A stretch of DNA of 35,079 bases from the NCBI RefSeq assembly GCF_017114865.1, contig NZ_JADEYH010000041.1, positions 1 through 35,079 of the forward strand, written 5' to 3'. Source of the DNA: Streptomyces verrucosisporus. GTDB taxonomy: Bacteria > Actinomycetota > Actinomycetes > Streptomycetales > Streptomycetaceae. Below are positions 7,619 through 15,326 of this stretch, one piece after another; position 1 is the stretch's first letter; each line of letters starts with the position of its first letter. The position numbers and the translations under genes were made by a program. Under the pieces are notes generated by a model. That model was not told where the DNA came from. It did no database searches and worked only from the letters and a program-made list of their open reading frames with translations.

Positions 7619-7641
7619 AGTTCGCGGGACCGCCGCGAACT
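7619..7641 (+). promoter_or_regulatory. leader hairpin upstream of the CpaE-like gene
   Basis: AGTTCGCGG-GACCG-CCGCGAACT is a perfect 9-bp stem with a 5-nt loop, ending 31 nt before the GTG at 7673 and leaving the GGAAGGGG ribosome-binding site free. It probably lies in the 5' UTR and could stabilise the mRNA or tune translation. Confidence 0.4.
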
Positions 7642-7672
7642 GGAGAGCGAGAATCCGGAAGGGGAACGGGAC

Positions 7673-8773
7673 GTGACCGGAAGCATCCTGATCGTCACCG
7701 AGGACGAGAAGTTGCTGGACGATCTGCTGCGCCTGTGCGCGGCGGCCGGGGCCGAGGCGGAGGTGGAGCACGGGGCGCCACCGGGCCCGGGGCGGTGGGA
7801 GAGCGCCCCGCTGGTGCTGGTCGGTGACGACCGGGCCGACGCGCTGTACCGGTCGGCGCGTGCGCCCGCGCGCCGACCGGGGGTGCTGCTGATCGGCCGG
7901 GATCTGGACGACCCCGGCGTCTGGCGGCGCGGTGTGGGGATCGGAGCGGAACACGTGGTGCTCCTGCCCGACGGCGAGTCGTGGCTCACCGGCCGGATCG
8001 CCGACGCGGCCGAGGGGGTGGGGCGACAGGCGCTGACCGTCGGGGTCATGGGAGGCCGCGGCGGCGCCGGGGCCTCCACCCTGGCCTGTGCGCTGGCTCT
8101 CACGGCCGCGCGTGCCGGGCACCGCACGATGCTCGTCGACGGCGATCCGCTCGGCGGCGGGCTCGACATCCTGCTCGGAGGGGAACGGGCGGAGGGCCTG
8201 CGCTGGCCCGCGTTCGCCGACTCGCGCGGCAGGGTCGGCGGTGCGGCTCTGGAGGAGTCCCTGCCCAGGCTGCACGGTCTGCGGCTGCTCAGCTGGGACA
8301 GGGGGGAGAGCGCGGCCGTCCCGCCGGAGGCGGTGCGCGCGGTCCTGGGGGCGGCCAGACGGCGTGGCGGAGTGGTCGTGGTCGACCTGCCGCGGCGGTT
8401 GGACGAGACGGTCGCCGAGGTGCTGGCGCAACTCGACCTCGGCCTGCTGGTCGTACCCGCCGAGCTGCGGGCCGTCGCGGCGACGCAGCGGGTCGCCTCC
8501 CGGGCCGGCCTGGTGCTGCGGGACCTGCGGGCGGTGGTACGAGGCCCCTTCGGGCCGGGGCTGGACGGTGAGGAGATCGCCCGGCTGCTGGGGCTGAGCC
8601 TCGCCGGTGAAATGCCCGCCGAGACGGGACTGCCGGCCGCGGCGGACGCGGGCCGGCCGCCCGGGACGGACACACGAGGTCCGCTGGCCCGGTTCTGTGC
8701 GGAGTTCTGGGCCCGCGCCTTGCCGGAGGGCGGCGCCCGGCCCTCTGGCGGCCGTGGGAGCGTGGCCGCGTGA
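7673..8773 (+). CDS. ssd: CpaE/TadZ-like septum-site-determining (Ssd) protein
   Basis: A 366-residue protein of the actinobacterial 'helicase/secretion neighborhood CpaE-like' family. Residues 1-115 form a receiver-like N-terminal domain (ILIVTEDEKLLDDLL...). The C-terminal part is a ParA/MinD-type fold with VGVMGGRGGAGASTLA at 123-138, LVDGDPLGGGLD, and the VVVVDLPRRLDE Walker B region. The P-loop GGRGGAGAST lacks both lysines of the deviant Walker A motif, so ATP hydrolysis is doubtful, as in TadZ-type proteins. CpaE/TadZ proteins place the pilus machine in the cell; the mycobacterial relative Ssd affects septation. The GTG at 7673 follows GGAAGGGG. Its stop overlaps the next GTG by GTGA. 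First gene of the tad-like operon. Confidence 0.85.
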   Translation: MTGSILIVTEDEKLLDDLLRLCAAAGAEAEVEHGAPPGPGRWESAPLVLVGDDRADALYRSARAPARRPGVLLIGRDLDDPGVWRRGVGIGAEHVVLLPDGESWLTGRIADAAEGVGRQALTVGVMGGRGGAGASTLACALALTAARAGHRTMLVDGDPLGGGLDILLGGERAEGLRWPAFADSRGRVGGAALEESLPRLHGLRLLSWDRGESAAVPPEAVRAVLGAARRRGGVVVVDLPRRLDETVAEVLAQLDLGLLVVPAELRAVAATQRVASRAGLVLRDLRAVVRGPFGPGLDGEEIARLLGLSLAGEMPAETGLPAAADAGRPPGTDTRGPLARFCAEFWARALPEGGARPSGGRGSVAA

Positions 8774-10011
8774 GCGCGCGTACGGAGGCCCCGAGGAGGG
8801 CGCGCGGGAAAGCGGACGCGCCCGCACGGGCGGATGCCTACGGCGGGGCGCCGGCTCCGCGGACGCTGGTGGACGCGGTGCGTCTGCGGCTGGCGGAAGC
8901 CGGCGCGGAACCCACGCCCGCCAGGGTCGCGGCGGCGCTGCGGGCTCAGGGGCGGCTGCTCGGGGACAGCGCGGTGCTGGGTGTGGTGGAGGCGCTGCGG
9001 TCGGAGATGGTCGGTGCCGGTCCGCTGGAGCCGCTGCTGGCAGAGCCGGAGGTCACGGACGTCCTGGTGACCGCTCCGGACGAGGTCTGGGTGGACCGCG
9101 GCGGCGGAGTGGAGCGGACCGCCGTCCGTTTTCCCGACGCGGCGGCTGTGCGCAGACTCGCCCAGCGGCTGGCCACCTCGGCGGGACGGCGGCTGGACGA
9201 CGCCCATCCCTGGGTGGACGCCCGGCTCCCGGACGGCACCCGGCTGCACGCGGTGCTGCCCCCTGTGGCGGTCGGCTGCACATGCCTGTCCCTGCGGGTG
9301 GTCCGCCCGCGGGCCTTCGCCCTGCCGGAGCTGGTGGCGGCCGGCACGGTGCCCCCGGGCGGGGAGGCGCTGTTGGGGGCGGTCCTTGACGCCAGGCTGT
9401 CGTTCCTGGTCAGCGGTGGGACAGGGTCGGGCAAGACGACCTTGCTGTCGAGTCTGCTGGGACTGGTGGGGCCCAGGGAGCGGATCGTTCTGGCCGAGGA
9501 CTCGGCCGAGCTGCGCCCCGACCATCCGCACGTGGTGCGGCTGGAGACGCGTCCGGCCAACCAGGAGGGCGTAGGCCGTGTCACCCTGCGGGACCTGGTG
9601 CGGCAGGCGCTGCGCATGCGGCCGGACCGGCTCGTCGTCGGCGAGGTGCGCGGCGCGGAGGTGACGGATCTGCTGGCCGCGCTCAACACGGGCCACGAAG
9701 GCGGCTGTGGGACGGTCCACGCCAACGCGGCGGCCGACGTACCGGCCCGGCTGGAGGCGCTGGGCACCACGGCTGGGCTCGACCGGACGGCGCTGCACAG
9801 CCAGCTCGCGGCGGCGTTGTCGGTGGTGGTCCATCTGCTGCGGGATCGCCGGGGCCGGAGACGGATCGCCGAGATCCATGTGCTGGAGCAGGACCGGTAC
9901 GGCCTGGTGGTGACGGTGCCCGCCGCCGTTTGGGGGCCGGACGGCTTCGCGCGGGAGCGGGGCTGGCCGCGGCTGGAGCGGCTGTGCGCACGGGGCGGTG
10001 GTGCGCTGTGA
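8770..10011 (+). CDS. CpaF/TadA-like secretion ATPase
   Basis: A 413-residue type II/IV secretion ATPase (GspE/VirB11 superfamily, Tad branch) that powers assembly of Flp-like pili at the cytoplasmic membrane. Walker A is GGTGSGKTT at residues 216-224; the Asp-box region is IVLAEDSAELRPDHPHVVRLE; the Walker B region is RPDRLVVGEVRGAE; the His box is GTVHANAAADV. The N-terminal domain of about 190 residues (LLAEPEVTDVLV, ...VWVDRGGG) matches CpaF. Length is normal for the family. The GTG start overlaps the upstream stop (GTGA), implying translational coupling. The next gene begins with the same kind of overlap. Confidence 0.93.
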   Translation: MSARTEAPRRARGKADAPARADAYGGAPAPRTLVDAVRLRLAEAGAEPTPARVAAALRAQGRLLGDSAVLGVVEALRSEMVGAGPLEPLLAEPEVTDVLVTAPDEVWVDRGGGVERTAVRFPDAAAVRRLAQRLATSAGRRLDDAHPWVDARLPDGTRLHAVLPPVAVGCTCLSLRVVRPRAFALPELVAAGTVPPGGEALLGAVLDARLSFLVSGGTGSGKTTLLSSLLGLVGPRERIVLAEDSAELRPDHPHVVRLETRPANQEGVGRVTLRDLVRQALRMRPDRLVVGEVRGAEVTDLLAALNTGHEGGCGTVHANAAADVPARLEALGTTAGLDRTALHSQLAAALSVVVHLLRDRRGRRRIAEIHVLEQDRYGLVVTVPAAVWGPDGFARERGWPRLERLCARGGGAL

Positions 10012-10928
10012 CGGCGGCCGGGGCGCAGGCGGGTGCGCAGCCCGAGGTGGTGTACGCGGGTTCGGTGTGTGCGGCGATGGTGTGCGCCGGAGCGATGAGC
10101 AGGCTTCTGGGCCGCCCCGGTGAGGGGGCGCGGAGGGCTCGGCTGCTGTGCTCCGACGGCGCCGAGCCGGTGTCCCGGTGGAGCGGCCCGGCAGCCGGTG
10201 CCGTGGAGGCCGTCGTCCGGACGGTGCGCGGAATCGGGGCCCGGGTGGGTCCCGCTGGGTGGTGTCCGGTGGGCGGCGCCCTGCTGGCGCTGCTGGGGGA
10301 GTCGGTGCTACCGCTGCTGGCCGGTGCTGTGGTGGCGCCGCTGCTCGCCCGTCGGTTGCGCGTGCGGGAGCGGCGCCGCGCGGGGGCGGCGAGGGAGGCC
10401 GCCGTCATCGCCCTGTGCTCGGCGGTCGCGGGTGAGCTGCGGGCGGGGCGTACGCCCGAGCGGGCTCTGCTGGTGACCGGCATGCCCGGCTTCGGGGACA
10501 CCGGGGCGGTGGTGCTGGCGGCCGCCCGTTTCGGAGGGGATGTGCCGGAGGCGCTTCGGCAGGCGGCCCGGCAGGAGGGGGCGGAAGGGCTCGGTGGGAT
10601 GGCCGCCTGCTGGCAGGTGGCGGTGGACGGGGGTGCGGGCCTCGCGGACGGGCTGGAGCGGGTGGCCGGTTCGCTGCGGGCGGAGCGCGACCGGCGGGAG
10701 GAGCTGCGCGCCCAGCTGGCGGGTCCGCGGTCCACGGCGCTCGTCCTGGCCCTGCTGCCCCTCTTCGGGCTGCTGCTGGGCGGTGCGATGGGGGCGAGAC
10801 CGCTGCACGTGCTGCTCCACAGTCCGGCTGGGTGGGCCTGTCTGGCCGGTGCCGGGCTGCTGGAGTGGGCCGGGCTGGCGTGGGTCTCCCGGATCGTCCG
10901 GAGTGCGGAGGAGGGCGTGCGGAGATGA
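10008..10928 (+). CDS. TadB-like type II secretion F-domain membrane protein
   Basis: A 306-residue inner-membrane platform protein. Hydrophobic segments near residues 85-110, then a cytosolic T2SF domain (VIALCSAVAGELRAGRTPERAL ... GLADGLERVAGSL ... LRAQLAGPR) and two C-terminal membrane segments (LVLALLPLFGLLLGG and WACLAGAGLLEWAGLAWV) give the usual TadB order. The GTG at 10008 overlaps the CpaF-like stop by GTGA; a longer frame would start inside cpaF and is rejected. It is expected to form the platform with the TadC-like neighbour and to couple to the ATPase. Its stop overlaps the next ATG (ATGA). Confidence 0.85.
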   Translation: MTAAGAQAGAQPEVVYAGSVCAAMVCAGAMSRLLGRPGEGARRARLLCSDGAEPVSRWSGPAAGAVEAVVRTVRGIGARVGPAGWCPVGGALLALLGESVLPLLAGAVVAPLLARRLRVRERRRAGAAREAAVIALCSAVAGELRAGRTPERALLVTGMPGFGDTGAVVLAAARFGGDVPEALRQAARQEGAEGLGGMAACWQVAVDGGAGLADGLERVAGSLRAERDRREELRAQLAGPRSTALVLALLPLFGLLLGGAMGARPLHVLLHSPAGWACLAGAGLLEWAGLAWVSRIVRSAEEGVRR

Positions 10929-11806
10929 GCGGCGGCTTTGTCCACAGCGTGTGGGCAACGTGTGCGGAGCTCTTCCCATCGCCTCCGTTGCCGCCGCTGG
11001 CCGCGCTGCCCCTGTCGGCCGTCGCGCTGTGCCTGGCCGGCGGGGTGCCCGCGGCGAGCCGGGCGCGGCGCCTCCGCCGCAGACCGGTGGAGCTGCTGGG
11101 GGCCGGTGTCGGCGCCGGGTCCGGGGTCGGGGTGCGGAAGGTGCTGCGCGTGGTTGGTGTGCGGCGGTCGCCGGCCCGGGAGGTGGCCGCGATGGCCGGG
11201 GCCGGAGCCCTGGTGGCCGCCCTGGCCGGAGGTCCGGCCGGCTGTCTGCTCGGGGTGGTGGTGGCGTACGGGGTGCGGCGTCTGCTGCGCGGCGGGAGGG
11301 CGCGAGGAGGTATCGCGAGGAGATCATATATGGATAAAAAGGGCGAAGTGAGTGGTGTGGGTGCGGAGTCGGCGGTGGCCGGACATCTGCCGATCACCGC
11401 GGAACTGCTGGCCGCCTGTCTGGCGGCCGGGTCGGGACCGGGCGAGGCGGCCGGTGCGGTGGGGGGCTCGGTGGGCGGCCCCCTCGGCGAGGGGCTGGTG
11501 CGAGCCTCGGCCGAACTGAGGCTCGGCGGCGACCCGGTGGGCGTCTGGGCGCGACTGGGCGAACTGCCGGGAGCGGCGGAGCTGGCCCGGTGCATGGAAC
11601 GGGCGGCGACGACCGGCGTGCCCGCGGTGGAACCGGTCGGCCGTCTGGCCGCCGAGTGCCGGGCACAGCGGGCCCGGGCGGCCACCGAGCGGGCACGGCG
11701 GGCCGCGGTCCTGGTCACCGGGCCGCTGGGGCTGTGCTTTCTGCCCGCCTTCCTGCTGGCAGGTGTGGTCCCGGTGGTCATCGGCCTGGCGCGGTCGCTG
11801 CTGTGA
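10925..11806 (+). CDS. TadC-like type II secretion F-domain membrane protein
   Basis: A 293-residue platform protein. The N-terminal half has membrane segments (LAALPLSAVALCLAGGVPA; AMAGAGALVAALAGGPAGCLLGVVVAYGV), then a hinge, and the C-terminal half is a T2SF domain (ITAELLAACLAAGSGPGEAAGAV ... RCMERAATTGVPAVEPVG) with a final hydrophobic pair. The ATG at 10925 overlaps the upstream stop. The hinge at nucleotides 11310-11350 is strikingly AT-rich for this gene and encodes RRSYMDKKGEV; it contains GAGGAG 7 nt before an in-frame ATG (Met136), which could start a separate 158-residue T2SF-only protein. Confidence 0.85.
   Translation: MSGGFVHSVWATCAELFPSPPLPPLAALPLSAVALCLAGGVPAASRARRLRRRPVELLGAGVGAGSGVGVRKVLRVVGVRRSPAREVAAMAGAGALVAALAGGPAGCLLGVVVAYGVRRLLRGGRARGGIARRSYMDKKGEVSGVGAESAVAGHLPITAELLAACLAAGSGPGEAAGAVGGSVGGPLGEGLVRASAELRLGGDPVGVWARLGELPGAAELARCMERAATTGVPAVEPVGRLAAECRAQRARAATERARRAAVLVTGPLGLCFLPAFLLAGVVPVVIGLARSLL
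10938..10958. other. facing pair of DnaA-box-like 9-mers
   Basis: TTGTCCACA (10938-10946) is a perfect match to the preferred Streptomyces DnaA box. Three bases later TGTGGGCAA (10950-10958) is the reverse complement of TTGCCCACA, one mismatch away. Together they form a near-perfect inverted repeat at the very start of the TadC-like coding region. Confidence 0.35.
11317..11332 (+). promoter_or_regulatory. internal ribosome-binding site and start in the TadC-like gene
   Basis: GAGGAG (11317-11322) stands 7 nt upstream of an in-frame ATG (11330-11332) followed by GATAAAAAG. The surrounding 25 bp use codons (AGA TCA TAT ATG GAT AAA) that are rare in this genome. Translation from here would yield only the C-terminal T2SF domain. 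Confidence 0.5.
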
Positions 11807-11878
11807 ACCGCGCGGTACGGCCCGCGCCCGTGGCGGGCGCGGGTGGCAGGGCGGACGGCGAGACGGAAGAGACGGGTC

Positions 11879-12169
11879 ATGCGGGGACGATCGACGGAAG
11901 GACGAGCGGTGCGGGCACGAGCGGTAGGGGTACGGACACGGGAGTCGCGTGGACGGAACGGGCAGACGCGGATGGCGGCGTGGATCGGCCGGAGGGCGCG
12001 CGGAGCCCGGGGCCGGGACGCGCAGGCGGGGATGAGCACCGCGGAGTACGCGGTGGGCACGATCGCCGCCGCGGGTTTCGCTGCGGTGCTCTACAAGATC
12101 GTCACCAGCGGCCCGGTCTCCACGGCGATGCGGCAGCTGATCGAGAGGGCGCTCGATGCGGGCTTCTGA
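11879..12169 (+). CDS. DUF4244 Flp-like pilin precursor
   Basis: A small protein (96 residues from the chosen start) of the actinobacterial DUF4244 family. An Arg-rich N-terminus is followed by GMSTAEYAVGTIAAAGFAAVLYKIV, with a G-M-S-T-A-E-Y junction resembling the Flp prepilin cleavage site and Glu5 region, then a hydrophobic helix and a short C-terminus ending at ALDAGF. It is the likely major subunit of the pilus-like structure built by this operon. Start choice is uncertain: GTG 11843, ATG 11879 (after GGAAGAG, preferred) and ATG 11972 are in frame. A different frame opens with GTG at 11803 overlapping the tadC stop, but its third positions are poor. The 3' end overlaps the next gene by 14 bp. 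Confidence 0.8.
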   Translation: MRGRSTEGRAVRARAVGVRTRESRGRNGQTRMAAWIGRRARGARGRDAQAGMSTAEYAVGTIAAAGFAAVLYKIVTSGPVSTAMRQLIERALDAGF

Positions 12170-12503
12170 GAGGCGGGACCGGGGCTATGTCACCGCGGAG
12201 ACCGCCGTGGTGGTCCCCTCCCTGGTCGCGCTGCTCGGGCTGCTGCTGTGGGGCGGTGCGGCGGTGGCCGCACAGGTCCGCTGTGTGGACGCGGCGGGTG
12301 CGGGAGCGCGGGCGGCGGCGAGGGGCGAGCCGCCCGAGAGGATCCACCGGGCCGTGCGGGAGGTCGCCCCGCGGGGAGCGGAGCTGAGCACGTCCCGGGA
12401 GGGCGAGCTGGTGCGGGTACGGGTCACGGCCAGGGCGGCCGGCCCCGGCCCGCTGGGCGTGGAAATGGAGGCCGAGGCGGTGGCGTATGCGGAACCGGAG
12501 TGA
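12156..12503 (+). CDS. TadE-like pseudopilin family protein
   Basis: A 115-residue protein: short basic N-terminus, then RGYVTAETAVVVPSLVALLGLLLW, the TadE signature with Glu in the -TAE- position before a single transmembrane helix, and an extracytoplasmic C-terminal domain (DAAGAGARAAARGEPPERIH...). TadE-type proteins are minor pseudopilins of Tad systems. The ATG at 12156 lies inside the end of the DUF4244 gene, a coupled overlap. The stop overlaps the next ATG by 17 bp. No prepilin peptidase gene is in the window. Confidence 0.85.
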   Translation: MRASERRDRGYVTAETAVVVPSLVALLGLLLWGGAAVAAQVRCVDAAGAGARAAARGEPPERIHRAVREVAPRGAELSTSREGELVRVRVTARAAGPGPLGVEMEAEAVAYAEPE

Positions 12504-12867
12504 TCGCCGGCCATCTCGCGGCGGCGTCCGCTCCGGGGAGCGGGGATCGGCCACGGTGTGGGCCGCGCTGTGCGGACTGGTGCTGTGCGCGGTGGCGGCG
12601 GGCGTACTGGCACTGGGGCAGGCCGTCGTCACGCGCCATCGCGCGGGCGCGGCGGCGGACGCGGCGGCGCTCGCGGCGGCCGACCACGCTCTTCGGGGCG
12701 CGCAGGAGGCATGCGGCGCCGCGCGGCGGGTGGCGGCCGCGCAGCGGGCGAGGGTGGTGCGCTGCCAGGTCCGGGAGGGGATCGCGGATCTCACGGTGCG
12801 GGTGCGGGCGGGTCCGTACTCCGCAGGGGTGAGGGCGCGGGCGGGTCCTGCCGCAGCAGCTCCGTGA
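12487..12867 (+). CDS. Rv3654c-type 'helicase/secretion neighborhood' TadE-like protein
   Basis: A 126-residue protein with N-terminal RGSATVWAALCGLVLCAVAAGVLALG, a TadE/TadG-like membrane helix, then VTRHRAGAAADAAALAAADHAL, the hallmark of the Rv3654c-like family, and a short domain with two Cys (EACGAARR ... VVRCQV) that may form a disulfide outside the membrane. It is the last gene of the tad-like operon. Its 3' end overlaps the 3' end of the minus-strand helicase gene by 77 bp, so the two C-termini are encoded antisense to each other; both C-termini are low-complexity there. Confidence 0.82.
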   Translation: MRNRSDRRPSRGGVRSGERGSATVWAALCGLVLCAVAAGVLALGQAVVTRHRAGAAADAAALAAADHALRGAQEACGAARRVAAAQRARVVRCQVREGIADLTVRVRAGPYSAGVRARAGPAAAAP

Positions 12868-15202
12868 GGAGCCGTACCGCACCCCGTTTGTGCAGGGGGT
12901 CGTTGCCGTTGCCGCACTTGGGCGACTGGATGCACGACGGGCAGCCACTGTCGCACTCGCATGCGGCGATGGCCTTGCGGGTCGCGGTCAGCCAGTCGCG
13001 GGCGGCGTGGAAGGCGCGTTCGGCGAAGCCGGCGCCGCCGGGGTGCCCGTCGTAGACGAAGACCGTCGGCAGCAGGGTGTCGGGGTGCAGCGGCACCGAG
13101 ACGCCGCCGATGTCCCAGCGGTCGCAGGTGGCGAAGAGCGGCAGCATGCCGATGGAGGCGTGCTCGGCGGCGTGCAGGGCGCCGGGCAGCACCTCGGGGC
13201 CGATCCGGGCGTCGTCGAGCTGGTCCTCGGTGACCGTCCACCACACCGCGCGGGTGCGCAGGGTGCGCGGCGGCAGGTCCAGCTTGGACTCGCCGAGCAC
13301 CTCGCCGGTGACGAGCCTGCGGCGCAGATAGGAGACGACCTGGTTGGTGACCTCGACGGAGCCGAAGCACAGCCGTGCCCGGCCCCATGGGATCTCGGTC
13401 TCGGTCTCCAGCACGGAGACCGAGGTGGTGTCCCTGGCCATCGTCGTCCAGGGCGGATTCGCCTCCTCCACCAGGGCGACCGAGTCCTCCAGGTCGAGGC
13501 GGCGGACCACATAGGTGCGGCCCTGGTGGAGGTGGACGGCGCCGTCGTGGACGGTGGTGTGGGCCGCCGCGGCGTCGACCGTGCCCAGCAGCCGCCCAGT
13601 GCCGTCCTCCACCACCTGGACGGGCCGGCCGCCCTGGCCGCGGATGTCGGTGAGGTCGGCGGCCCGCTCGCGGCGGGTCCAGTACCAGCCGGTCCCCCGG
13701 CGGCGCAGCAGTCCGCGCCGCTCCAGGAGCGGCATCAGCTCGGGCACGGACGGCCCGAACAACTGGAAGTCCGCCTCGGTGAGAGGTACCTCCGCCGCCG
13801 CGGCGCACAGATGGGGGGTGAGGACGTAGGGGTTGCCCGGATCCAGGACGGTGGACTCCACGGGGCGGCGGAAGATCGCGTCGGGGTGGTGGACGAGGTA
13901 GGTGTCCAGCGGGTCGTCCCGGGCGACGAGGACGGCCAGGGCGCCCTGGCCCGCCCGCCCGGCGCGTCCGGCCTGCTGCCACAGGGAGGCGCGGGTGCCG
14001 GGGTAGCCGGCCAGGATCACGGCGTCGAGGCCGGACACGTCGATGCCGAGTTCGAGCGCGGTGGTAGCGGCCAGCCCGAGGAGTTCACCGGAGTGCAGGG
14101 ACCGCTCCAGGGCGCGGCGTTCCTCCGGCAGGTAGCCGCCCCGGTAGGCGGCGATCCGCCCCGCCAGGGCGCGGTCCATCTCCGACAGCCGCTCCCGGGC
14201 GATCACCGAGATCAGCTCGGCGCCGCGCCGGGAACGCACGAAGGCGACGGTCCGCACGCCCTGGACGGTGAGGTCGGTCAGAAGGTCGGCGGCCTCGGCG
14301 GTGGCGGTCCGCCGCACAGGGGCGCCGCGCTCGCCCTGCGTCTCCGCCAGCGGGGGTTCCCAGAGGGCGAAGACCACCTCACCGCGCGGGGAGGCGTCCT
14401 GGGTGATCTCGGTGACGGGCAGGCCGGTGAGGCGGGTGGCCGCCTCACCCGGGTCGGCGGCGGTCGCGGAGGCCAGCAGGAAGACCGGCTCGGAGCCGTG
14501 GCGGGCGCACACGCGCCGCAGCCGGCGCAGCACCTGGGCGACGTGCGAGCCGAACACGCCGCGGTAGGTGTGGCACTCGTCGACGACCACATAGCGCAGA
14601 GCGCGCAGGAAGGAGGCCCAGCGGGGGTGGGCGGGGAGCATCCCGCGGTGCAGCATGTCGGGGTTGGTGAGCACGTGGTTGGCGTACCGGCGCACCCACT
14701 CGCGCTCCTCGACGGGGGTGTCCCCGTCGTAGACCGCCGGGCGGACGGCGCTGCCCAGCGGCGCGGCCAGCTCGCTCACGGCCCGCCGCTGGTCGGAGGC
14801 CAGTGCCTTGGTCGGAGCGAGGTAGAGGGTGGTGGCGCCGCGCCCGTTCGGGGCCTGCGAGCCCTCCAGCAGCACGCTGAGCACCGGGGCCAGGTAGGCC
14901 AGCGACTTGCCCGACGCAGTGCCGGTGGCGACCACCACGGATTCCCCCCGCAGCGCGTGCTCGGCGGCACGGGCCTGGTGCTCCCACGGACGGTCGATGC
15001 CAGCGGCGCGGATCGCATCGACCACTTCCGGCCGAATCCGACCAGGCCAGTCCGCATGACGACCGTTCCGCGGGGGCAGGTGCTCCACATGGGTGATGCG
15101 CACGGCCCGGTCCGCCCCCGCGGCAAGGCTTTCGAGGACCGTTCGGGGAGACGGGGACGGGGGGCGTGTGCCTGCGGACGTCGCATGGTGGTCGGTGGCC
15201 AT
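12791..15202 (-). CDS. DExH-box helicase with C-terminal Cys cluster (MrfA/Hrq1-like)
   Basis: An 803-residue superfamily 2 helicase. Motif I is ATGTASGKS at 92-100; motif II is VVDECH at 206-211; motif III is SATAADP; the C-terminal RecA domain has VAFVRSRRGAEL and the QQAGRAGRAGQG motif VI. A DUF1998-type region follows and ends with a five-Cys cluster (C748, C750, C754, C757, C763), a probable metal site. Related MrfA and Hrq1 proteins act in DNA repair; the actinobacterial member is the conserved neighbour of the tad-like genes. The ATG at 15202 is chosen because GC3 drops upstream, though the frame stays open and a GTG start at about 15223 is possible. Divergent from bldG. Confidence 0.9.
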   Translation of the reverse strand: MATDHHATSAGTRPPSPSPRTVLESLAAGADRAVRITHVEHLPPRNGRHADWPGRIRPEVVDAIRAAGIDRPWEHQARAAEHALRGESVVVATGTASGKSLAYLAPVLSVLLEGSQAPNGRGATTLYLAPTKALASDQRRAVSELAAPLGSAVRPAVYDGDTPVEEREWVRRYANHVLTNPDMLHRGMLPAHPRWASFLRALRYVVVDECHTYRGVFGSHVAQVLRRLRRVCARHGSEPVFLLASATAADPGEAATRLTGLPVTEITQDASPRGEVVFALWEPPLAETQGERGAPVRRTATAEAADLLTDLTVQGVRTVAFVRSRRGAELISVIARERLSEMDRALAGRIAAYRGGYLPEERRALERSLHSGELLGLAATTALELGIDVSGLDAVILAGYPGTRASLWQQAGRAGRAGQGALAVLVARDDPLDTYLVHHPDAIFRRPVESTVLDPGNPYVLTPHLCAAAAEVPLTEADFQLFGPSVPELMPLLERRGLLRRRGTGWYWTRRERAADLTDIRGQGGRPVQVVEDGTGRLLGTVDAAAAHTTVHDGAVHLHQGRTYVVRRLDLEDSVALVEEANPPWTTMARDTTSVSVLETETEIPWGRARLCFGSVEVTNQVVSYLRRRLVTGEVLGESKLDLPPRTLRTRAVWWTVTEDQLDDARIGPEVLPGALHAAEHASIGMLPLFATCDRWDIGGVSVPLHPDTLLPTVFVYDGHPGGAGFAERAFHAARDWLTATRKAIAACECDSGCPSCIQSPKCGNGNDPLHKRGAVRLLTELLRQDPPAPSPLRSTDPPAPAP

Positions 15203-15326
15203 CGGAATCGAGTGTGTCACCGGCGCGACGGACAATGGCCGCAAGGCGTCGTGCAGGCCCCCGGGTAAGTGATTGAATGCTTCTGCGGCTGCCGATCCGT
15301 CCTCTACCTTCGGCGGGGAGACGACC

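Noticed and set aside
7540..9879. A 779-codon minus-strand frame opposite the CpaE- and CpaF-like genes
   Set aside because: Shadow frame; the plus-strand genes have intact motifs and coupled starts.
11803..12020. GTG at 11803 overlapping the TadC-like stop, suggesting another coupled gene
   Set aside because: The frame has many T/A third positions and runs into an out-of-frame reading of the DUF4244 gene; the DUF4244 frame explains the region better.
12890..15268. A 792-codon plus-strand frame opposite the helicase
   Set aside because: Shadow of the helicase; no recognisable domain and no ribosome-binding site.
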